Positions 56,197-64,000 of a DNA stretch of 64,000 nt are shown here, piece by piece. Both the position numbers and the translations under genes were made by a program. The stretch spans positions 1,180,501 to 1,244,500 of the forward strand of contig OZ020521.1 in assembly GCA_963971425.1 (NCBI GenBank), given 5' to 3'. The notes beneath the pieces were generated by a model. The model was not told the origin of the DNA, searched no databases, and saw only the letters and a list, made by a program, of their open reading frames with translations. The stretch's first letter is position 1, and each line of letters begins with the position of its first letter. The DNA comes from Bryoerythrophyllum caledonicum. Lineage: Eukaryota; Streptophyta; Bryopsida; Pottiales; Pottiaceae.

Positions 56197-57822
56197 ATGG
56201 AGATTGAGTCCCCAAGCGAAAGCCTCAAGAGGCTTCAAGGAAAACAAGTGGAGAAACAAAGACACGAAGTAGCATCCGCCAACAAAAAGCACAAGCCCGT
56301 TCGTGAAGAAAATAAAGGTAATGAAGGTATGACTCTCATCACCACCCCTGACATCAGTTGCTTCAAGTTCTGGCTAGGTTTCCAGGTAATGGAAGACCTA
56401 GCAGTGGAGGAGGGATTAGACATGCTCCTCAACGAGGAAACAATTGAGGACATGGTGACAAGAGGCCTTAAAAAAAACGAAGCCCGTGAAGTCAAACGAG
56501 CAAGAATAGCCTTCCCACGGATCCCACAAATCCACTACCCACAATCGCGAGGAGCAGGCGGTCGGGGAGGACAACACTACAATATTACACAAGTGCCCAT
56601 CAACATCCCTATAGATGAAGGTACGGGTTTGGCTTTAGACTTTCAAGTAGCCATACATTTTGAACCTCCTACTAATCCCATTTTGCATGATGAAGTCAAA
56701 GAGATGGTTACCAAACGTCTCAACGACATGGATATCCCCCTCGGTAGGAAGCTCATCGAACCAATCTCTATTCATTGCTTAAGTATTAAACATGGAGGTG
56801 GAAAAAAGGGTGTATGGTCTGGACTTATCAAATTGCACCTTGCTAACCCTGAAATTGATGGCCTACTCCTCCTCAAAGGGATTAGACCCTTCATTCTCAA
56901 AATTGATGAGGACAACGTGGTGGGAAAGGTATGTAAAACTTACCATAGCATTGCACACCACTCTAGTCTCTCAGTTAAAATTCAAAGCCCCTCTTTGCAT
57001 AACATTGATGCTAACCACCTCTTCAAAGAGGTTCTTCAATCTAGCTTCAAACGTGGGCATGACTTTGAAGTGACTAACGTGCAGAAGGCAAAAGGGGACG
57101 GATTTGCCTTCATTATGACCACCACTCCGCAACAAGCCAAGAAAATCCAAGAGCTACAAGTAACCGCACGCCAAGAAATCATGCAAACAAAGAAGCCTCT
57201 TGGGAGAAACCACATCACCAAGGAAATCAAAGCTAAGAAAGACGCCCTCACCCTTACACTCTCTCATCTCCCTATACTTATGAATATTATTGATACCACT
57301 AATGATATTCATAAAATTATGGGAGACTCTAATGTTTGCTCTATTTGGTTTCACAAGGACAATGGAGTTTGCCACAACGGAAGTGCAAATGTGGTGTGTG
57401 CTAATCCAATTGTGTATAGAGCATTTGCGGGGAAAACCATTCCCATAGGTGGCCACTTCGTGGAGTTTGTTCCTCATAGGAGGAGCATTGATGGAATCGA
57501 ACCCCCCACACAAGCTCAACTCATAGAGTTTGGCTTTGAAGATGTCAACAAAGCCATCATCAACACGGTGGAGACCTTCAAACTCCACACCCCATCCCAA
57601 GCTATCACCAAGAAGGACCTAGTGGAGGCGTTCGAAGCAAACAACAAAATCTTGAGGCAAGAAGTCAAAGAACAAGCGAATGCAAAAGCCAAAGAACTCC
57701 AAGAAATCAAAGACCATATGTTGAAGATTCAAGAGTGTGTAGGTACCACCTTTGCAATGTTGCAAAACATCACGGGGTCCAAACCTCCCACCTCGATTGA
57801 AGAAGACTCGTCAAAAATGTGA
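56197..57822 (+). CDS. LINE-1 ORF1 protein (541 aa)
   Basis: ATG 56197 (MEIESPSESLKRLQGKQ) is chosen because the upstream part of the frame has no ATG and because the LINE-2 copy starts at the matching place. Stop TGA 57820-57822. There is a basic N-terminus, then a conserved central region (QVMEDLAVEEGLDMLLNEET, GGQHYNITQVPINIPIDEGT, LALDFQVAIHFEPPT). At ~residue 300, KAKGDGFAFIMTTTP resembles RNP-1 of an RRM, a domain known in type II LINE ORF1 proteins; this is a weak match. The C-terminal third has a coiled coil (ILRQEVKEQANAKAKELQEI), which suggests self-association. The expected role is binding LINE RNA in the ribonucleoprotein. The frame is intact. LINE-2 carries a decayed copy at 15692-19021. 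Confidence 0.82.
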   Translation: MEIESPSESLKRLQGKQVEKQRHEVASANKKHKPVREENKGNEGMTLITTPDISCFKFWLGFQVMEDLAVEEGLDMLLNEETIEDMVTRGLKKNEAREVKRARIAFPRIPQIHYPQSRGAGGRGGQHYNITQVPINIPIDEGTGLALDFQVAIHFEPPTNPILHDEVKEMVTKRLNDMDIPLGRKLIEPISIHCLSIKHGGGKKGVWSGLIKLHLANPEIDGLLLLKGIRPFILKIDEDNVVGKVCKTYHSIAHHSSLSVKIQSPSLHNIDANHLFKEVLQSSFKRGHDFEVTNVQKAKGDGFAFIMTTTPQQAKKIQELQVTARQEIMQTKKPLGRNHITKEIKAKKDALTLTLSHLPILMNIIDTTNDIHKIMGDSNVCSIWFHKDNGVCHNGSANVVCANPIVYRAFAGKTIPIGGHFVEFVPHRRSIDGIEPPTQAQLIEFGFEDVNKAIINTVETFKLHTPSQAITKKDLVEAFEANNKILRQEVKEQANAKAKELQEIKDHMLKIQECVGTTFAMLQNITGSKPPTSIEEDSSKM

Positions 57823-58641
57823 AGGACAACAACCTCAAGACCATAGGTTCAATACCCCACCCGCATGGTATAAAATACGACCACAATAGAATACACATAG
57901 CCACTACATATATATATTACAAAATTATACCAATACTAGCCACCATATACGCATACTATACAATACTACTAGTCTACCAAAAAATACTACTAGTATCTTA
58001 TAGTATCTATACAGTATTACCCACCGTATACATAGTGCTATACAAAATAGAATACATGGTAGAATACATGAGAACACTCAAAACATACGGTATATAATAT
58101 ATATACGATATACCTATACCGTATCAAAACAAAAAATAAAAATACATACTATACCAAAAACTGTGTATACATTACATATACGTATACAAATATATATATA
58201 TATATACTGTATGGAATAAAAATACTGAACTACGTACAAATACCGATATAGGTATAAACACCAATACAAATACAAAAATACATACTACCACAAACATTAA
58301 AACAAACATTTGTAAAAAATCCAACATATACACTAACACTACAAACAAACTCTACACCCCCTCAAAAACCAACATAAACCCATACATAACTACTATTAAA
58401 CTTAATAATCACATACACCCATGGCCAAATACAAACACAGAAAAAGACAAACAAATACACACACACCTTCACACCATCAATAAAACAAAAGCACCCACTC
58501 AAATAAACACATGGACATATTAAAAATTAATGATGAATACAATTACACCCACTCTAAAAATACATAACAAAAAGTTCATTAGCCAATTACAAAACACAAA
58601 CACCCACCTACCCCCAAACCAAAAAGACCACAATAACATAA
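57823..58641. other. LINE-1 ORF1-ORF2 spacer
   Basis: AT-rich, dominated by ATACTA/TATACA words (57890-58230) and then by ACA-rich sequence, with stops in all forward frames. An in-frame TAA at 58639-58641 marks the upstream limit of the ORF2 open frame. Confidence 0.75.
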
Positions 58642-61600
58642 AAGCCTTCAAAAAATACATACAAAACAAAAACTTTAAAATACAAAGCTAAACTTACATA
58701 CCACAAACCCCCACTACTACTAGGAAGAGACATAGAAACCAACCCGGGACTCATACCTAATACACTAAAAAAACACCCCACCCCACATATAACAAATCCT
58801 AAAGAATACATCATGCATAATAACATAAAATTGAAACCGAAACACAGACACACTGCGCAACCCTTCATACCTCCCTTAAAAAACAAACATACACTGCAAC
58901 ACAAACATAATACTACACACCCAAACATTCCCCAATACATACAACAAAAAAATAAGCACCTTCCAACCCACGTTCCACACGTAATTATAGTCACTATTTA
59001 TCCGCACATAAGTAAATATAACCATCTACCAAACCTAAAAAACTCATACACAAATATAGGGGCCAATACACTTCTACAAATCCTATTAAACTTTAAAAAC
59101 CCACCGGAACAACGCACTCACACCCTACATCCTTATATAAAGTTCCATGTAGATATACTATCAAAGAAACACAAAACAAAAAATCAAAATCACATGCAAA
59201 AACAAAACAAAATACCCAACTTTTGCAAACTACTAATATTAACTGGAGGGGACATGGAAACCAACACAAAGCAACTAGAAACTATAAATGGAAAAACCAC
59301 AAGAAATACAACAAAAGAAAAAACAATAAAAGAAAAAACAATAAAAGAAAAAACAATAACATTACCAAACAAAAACCTCCTCTCACCACAGACTAAGCAC
59401 AACTACTATAAAACAAAAAAACCTCTTCACAGAGCTACACAAAAAATTAAAACAAAAACTCTAAAACTAAGCACCAAATCAGAACACATAAAACTCCTAC
59501 TCCTTTTAGGTGGAGACATTGAGACTAATCCAGGCCCAATGCCTAATATACTAAAAAGACACCCCTCAACACATAAGAAAAATGCCAAAATATACTTCAT
59601 ACCTAATACCATAAAACTGCAACCAGAATATGAACACATTGCAAAATCTTTCGTACATTTCCTAAAAAGCACACACACATCTCACCACACACACAACACT
59701 ACACATCCAAACATTGCCCAATACGTACAACAAAAAAATACACATCCACCATCACACATTCTATACGCACTAGTGGTCACTACCCACCCACACTTAGTTG
59801 AATGCAACCACCTCCTAAATCCACAAAATTTGAACGCAGGCACATGGACCAATACACTTCTACAAACTTTACTAAACTTACAAAACCCACCAGAACGACG
59901 CATTTACACGCCACACCCTTATACTGAATTCCTGGTAAACAATCAAAATATTATAAACCATGAAAACTCAATTCATAAAAGACTATACGACTTCATACAT
60001 AGCCAAGACATACCACCCTCAAATGATACAATAAAACTAAAATTCCCTTACCTCCCTAACAACCTCATAAATGAATCATTAAAATGTCTAGACCCTATAC
60101 CAGAATACACTCACCCACCCCCACCTCTTCCCTACATCCCTCCTCAAAATCAAAACATTAGAACAAACCAAGAAAATACACACATAATCACATGGAATGC
60201 CTCCTCACTGAACACTGCCCTTCCTAGCTTACAAACTTTAGTCACAAACACGGACACACCACCGGCCCTCATAGTTATACAAGAAACAAAACTAACCGCC
60301 ACAAAATCTACAAAATATTTACAAAATATATTTCAAAATTATAAACTCATCTTTAACAATACACACTCACTTACAAGATGCATGCAACAACGGAGACCAT
60401 ACACACCAGGCCGCGGTGGCCTCCTTACATTAATACACAAAAAATATACATTCCGAGGCAACATTAACAAAATCTCTACCCCAATGCACATATCACCATA
60501 CATACAAATAATTAAAATCACTAATCACCCACTACAACCATGGTTAATCTTTCACCTGTATATGCCATCCCATCCCGAAGATACTAGATTTATCTTAGAT
60601 ATACAAAATAATATTACATCCCAAATTAATAATAATCCCAATCATACATACCTTTTATGTGGAGACTTCAACAAAGACATAGCGCTAATTGGCCGCCAAA
60701 ATGGAAACCGTCATACTCCCCCTCAAAACATTGATTACCAATGGCGCCGCTTCACAGAAAACTTAAACTTCACTTACATCAATACTGATACACAATTCTC
60801 TAGACAAGGTGGCTATAATTATAGTGATTGGAGTCTAATTGATGGATTCTATATAAATACAAACAACAATACACAATACACCTCCACAACAAACAAAGAC
60901 ATTATTCTCAACTCGGACCACTCACCCGTACAATTACACATCCCAAATAACATACTAATTAGTAGAAATCCTATAACCCTAAACAAAGACACTATACGCT
61001 TACTCAACCCCATCCCAAAAGCCAACATAGAAAAATTCAACACAAAATTCTTCGAAGAAAACTCCGTACAAATAGACTCCCTCACAAATACTCTTAAAAA
61101 TAATAGTCAATTAACACAAACACAATGGCAAGAAGCATGCCACACCCTAGACAAACTCATCAATAAAATCTCTAATACACTAGAACAAACCTACAGAGCA
61201 CATCCAATACCTCAAATGACAAATAGAACTTCTCAACAAGGCGGGTACCTACCCCGCAAACTCTCTAAAACTTGGAAACAACACTTAACCACATATCATA
61301 CCATACGCAAAACTATTAGAATTGTAAAAAACAACCCTCAATGGCGTAACCACCCCATACACAATGAACTACTAAATATACAACACATCCCAATTCCCAC
61401 CCCGCCGCCTCCGGACCTTCCCCTCGATACATGGATAAAAGACATCGCGCTAATTGCAAAAAATGCCAACATACAAGCCCGGAAAGTAATCACAAAATTC
61501 AACAAAGAAAACGTTAAAAAAGCCATCTCAAAATATAGACAACTATATGAAATCAGCCCAAAAAAAATTAACAAAAAAGTCTTTAAAAACCTTGAATCCC

Positions 61601-64000
61601 CACCACTGGACTATATCAAAGACCAATATAATAATATCTTAACTAGCCCCGAAGACATTGCAAATGAAATATTTAACCAACAATCAAAAACCAACAGACC
61701 AACAGTACCAACATGCAATTACCAGCCTCAACATACATTAGAATGTACATGTGCACTACGCCAATACCCATGGCATGACCTAGACGGTTATATCCTTGAC
61801 AAACGGGGCGAACCAGAAATTTCACTTCATAAATACCTCAACAGAGCCACATACGACACATGCCTTCAAAATCTAGGTAATAATAAAGCCCCAAGCCCAG
61901 ACCGCATACCAAACTCAATACTCAAAAACATGCCCCCAAGATTTCATACACTACTATTCTTATTCTTCTCCCACTGCTACAAACAAAAACAAAAACCAAA
62001 CTCATGGAAATTGAGTACAATAATTTTACTATACAAAAAAGGCGACCCGTCTATGCTACCCAACCATAGGCCAATTGCACTAGCTAACACAATATATAAA
62101 CTCTTTACCAGTACACTCACCTTCATACTATCCTCATACGGCGAAAAATTCAAAATCCTACATGATAGCCAAGAAGGATTTAGAGCAGAGAGAAGTACCG
62201 CCCGACAAATACAAACCATAATAGCCGCATTAGAGGACGCAAAAGTTACTAACCAAGATATATACATACTATACGTGGACTTCAAAAATGCCTTTGGCTC
62301 AATTGACCATGCCCGACTTCTAACAACAATGACGGACCTTGGCTACCCAAAAGAGGCAACTACACTTGTTGGAAACATCTATTCTCAATCATCTACTTGC
62401 TACACCGGGGAACACTTTGGAAAATCAAATCCTATACCCATCCAAAGAGGAACTATACAAGGGGACACCCTCAGCCCATATCTATTCATTATATTTCTGG
62501 AACCACTACTTAGATGGCTAGAAAGAGGCAATAACGGATATACTTTCGGCACATCACAAGTCACAATAAACTCCGCCGCATACGCGGATGACCTAGCCAC
62601 CATAACTAACAAAATCAAATCAATCCAAATACAACTCAATAAAATTGATAGGTATTGTAAATGGGCTAGCATGGATGTGGGAGTCCCAAAATGTGCCGCT
62701 ACTGGATGCCCAAACAAATCTAAATTAAACCCTACCACTTTTAAAGCCCTAATGCAAACCTCTAACATCAACTACCGTAACCAACCAATCCCTATACTAC
62801 ACCAAAACGAACCATACATATACCTAGGTACAAATCTTGTTCCCTCACTTAAATGAAAAATCCAAATTCACACCACAACCACAAAGCTCATCAAACTATG
62901 CAAAGAATTAACATGTCCGGCCACCAATAAACAAAAAATAAAAATGGTTGATACCGTACTACGCCCAGGTGTGACATACAGCTTTTATGGTGTACCGTAC
63001 TCTATGCCAGCCATCAAAAAACTTGATAAAAAAATAATCGCCATACAAAAAACCATATGTGGATTACCAAAATGCATGTCAAACGCAATAACACAACTCC
63101 CTCATAATCTATTTGGACTTGAAGCTTTCTCCCTCAAAAACGCATATCTCCGATGTATAGGTGAACAACTACAAAATGCCTTAAACGATAAAGGTAGACT
63201 TGGAAGAATCTATAATGGATTAACTCATTACATCCTTGCCCAATACGGTAGCGCCGAAAACATACCCAGAATCAAAAAAAGTGATTGCATGAGATCACCA
63301 ATAACACGTACATTCTTCTTATTAAAACATGTAGCCAAAGTCCACCTTAAAAGCACACTCCCAAAATTCCTCATTAACCCTACAACACTTGAAATACTAT
63401 GGCGTCAAGAAACACTAAACCACAACACACTCAATGCCCAACTCTCCCAAAAGCTTCTACAAAAACTCCTCTCAAAAAATATTTTTGAACTAACCCAAAT
63501 TACATTACCTAACGGCACACACATCATGAACTATGAAGACTTCAAAACCTACCACTTCACCCCAACCAAACTATTAGAAAGTGCCCTAAATGTTGCTAAA
63601 CAACTATTTTGCCACCCAACATGCCCCACCACATGCCATACTTCTTGTAACATACACCCATACTCGCATACACTTAAAGACTCATTCATTACCCTCAACA
63701 ATAACATCATCCCAAGAAATATTATCACAACAATCAATCCCCCTAACCCCCCACATACATACCATCCCCGCCCCCCAACATACATCCCCAAAAACCCTAC
63801 CACATATCCCATTAATAACATCATAAGCTATAAACATATCCAACACATAGACACAAATAACATACAAAATACATACACAAAATATCTATGCCAATGGCAA
63901 TACAATGCTAACACATACAATAAATGGCTCCACCAAAGAGACTTATTCCCAAGACACGACACCAATACCTCCACACATAACACAGAAAAATTAAAACAAT
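58642..64000 (+). CDS. LINE-1 ORF2: 2A-containing endonuclease/reverse transcriptase, runs off the window
   Basis: The frame is open from 58642. The first ATG is 58813, just after a decayed 2A. Residues below count from that ATG. A 2A motif LLLLLGGDIETNPGP ends at residue 242. The APE-type endonuclease follows with TWNASSL (~460), IQETK (~491), GDFNKD (617), LIDGFY (~676) and SDHSP (701). The RT has YKKGDPSMLPNHRPIALANT (~1073), VDFKNAFGSIDH (~1155), QGDTLSPYL and AYADDL (~1257). TGA 62854-62856 interrupts the frame where related copies would suggest Trp (KW-I), then the frame stays open to 64000, including a CX3CX3CX3C cluster (~63612). The RNase H part lies beyond the window. One stop in >1780 codons suggests a recent copy. 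The clade is not assigned; RNase H in LINE-3 suggests an RNase H-bearing LINE. Confidence 0.9.
58723..58752 (+). other. 2A-like motif, copy 1 (final Pro lost)
   Basis: The in-frame translation is GRDIETNPGL, preceded by PPLLL. It matches the D-x-E-x-N-P-G-P consensus except that the last Pro is Leu (one base change). The last Pro is the residue at which skipping occurs, so this copy should be inactive. It lies upstream of the first ATG of ORF2. Confidence 0.85.
59230..59271 (+). other. 2A-like motif, copy 2 (relic)
   Basis: Translation reads KLLILTGGDMETNTKQ: the hydrophobic lead and GGDxET are kept, but NPGP is replaced by NTKQ. A short Lys/Thr repeat (TIKEK three times, 59320-59358) follows. 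It marks a broken junction between duplicated modules. Confidence 0.75.
59494..59538 (+). other. 2A-like ribosome-skipping motif, copy 3 (intact consensus)
   Basis: LLLLLGGDIETNPGP, with the final Pro codon at 59536-59538, followed directly by MPNIL. All conserved residues of class 1 2A peptides (D-x-E-x-N-P-G-P) are present after a Leu run. In known 2As the ribosome releases the upstream peptide at Gly and resumes at Pro. Here that would separate the first ~241 residues from the endonuclease/RT protein. Confidence 0.93.

Larger units (their letters stand above)
53650..64000 (+). mobile_element. LINE-1: near-intact 2A-containing LINE, 3' end outside the window
   Basis: Order: leader (~53650-56196) with an A/C-rich frame and AGCGACC monomers; ORF1 (56197-57822); AT-rich spacer; ORF2 (open from 58642 to beyond 64000, with one in-frame TGA at 62854). 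The sense strand is strongly A/C-biased, as in many LINEs. The 5' boundary is inferred from the change of composition near 53650-53700 and is uncertain by several hundred bases. It is the best-kept of three related copies here, so it is probably the youngest. Confidence 0.85.

Overview
The window reads as repeat-dense nuclear DNA of a plant-like eukaryote. Supporting signs are AT richness, spliceosomal introns with GTAAGT/GTGAG donors and pyrimidine-AG acceptors, an interstitial telomere-like tract mixing TTTAGGG and TTAGGG, RNase H-bearing LINEs, a tRNA-type SINE and Tc1-type DNA transposons. The last are unusual in flowering plants, so a charophyte or other early-diverging streptophyte alga (a stonewort such as Chara is one guess) fits best. 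This is inference at low to moderate confidence. No rRNA, functional tRNA or CRISPR array was seen.

Layout. 1-2502: a foldback-type element with ~0.85 kb inverted arms around a 46-bp minisatellite, ending at a telomere-like tract (2504-2593). 3892-11573: the only clear host-like locus, two same-strand, intron-bearing, decayed genes (A and B, possibly one gene). A has an NLS-like motif and a ParB-like motif; B has two FCP1/NIF-type HAD domains lacking catalytic residues. A 20-bp palindrome occurs in every non-coding interval of this locus (22 clear copies) and was not seen in its exons. 12150-19200: a minus-strand LINE copy (LINE-2) with one Tc1-type transposon in ORF2 and another in ORF1. 19215-19435: SINE. 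19440-27960: unclassified repeat block holding a decayed transposon-associated protein gene. 27965-30110: ~190-bp tandem repeats and a cluster of AATAACT words. 30150-37370: intergenic DNA with foldback repeats. 37372-42665: a minus-strand LINE copy (LINE-3) without its RT region, split by a GC-rich block (40138-42395) that holds a paralogue of the 24-25 kb protein. 44940-47640: compound foldback with a 183-bp Helentron-like insertion. 48400-50400: GC-rich island of unknown content. 53650-64000: a nearly intact plus-strand LINE (LINE-1) running off the window.

LINE-1 is the best preserved coding DNA here. ORF1 is 541 aa. ORF2 is open for over 5.3 kb with a single in-frame TGA and carries APE-type endonuclease and YADD reverse transcriptase domains. 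ORF2 contains a canonical 2A-like ribosome-skipping motif (GDIETNPGP) plus two decayed copies upstream, so a 2A-headed module has been duplicated in tandem. LINE-2 carries the same motif at the equivalent place, which makes the 2A a family feature. LINE-3 supplies the distal RNase H, zinc-finger and C-terminal domains that LINE-1 would have beyond the window.
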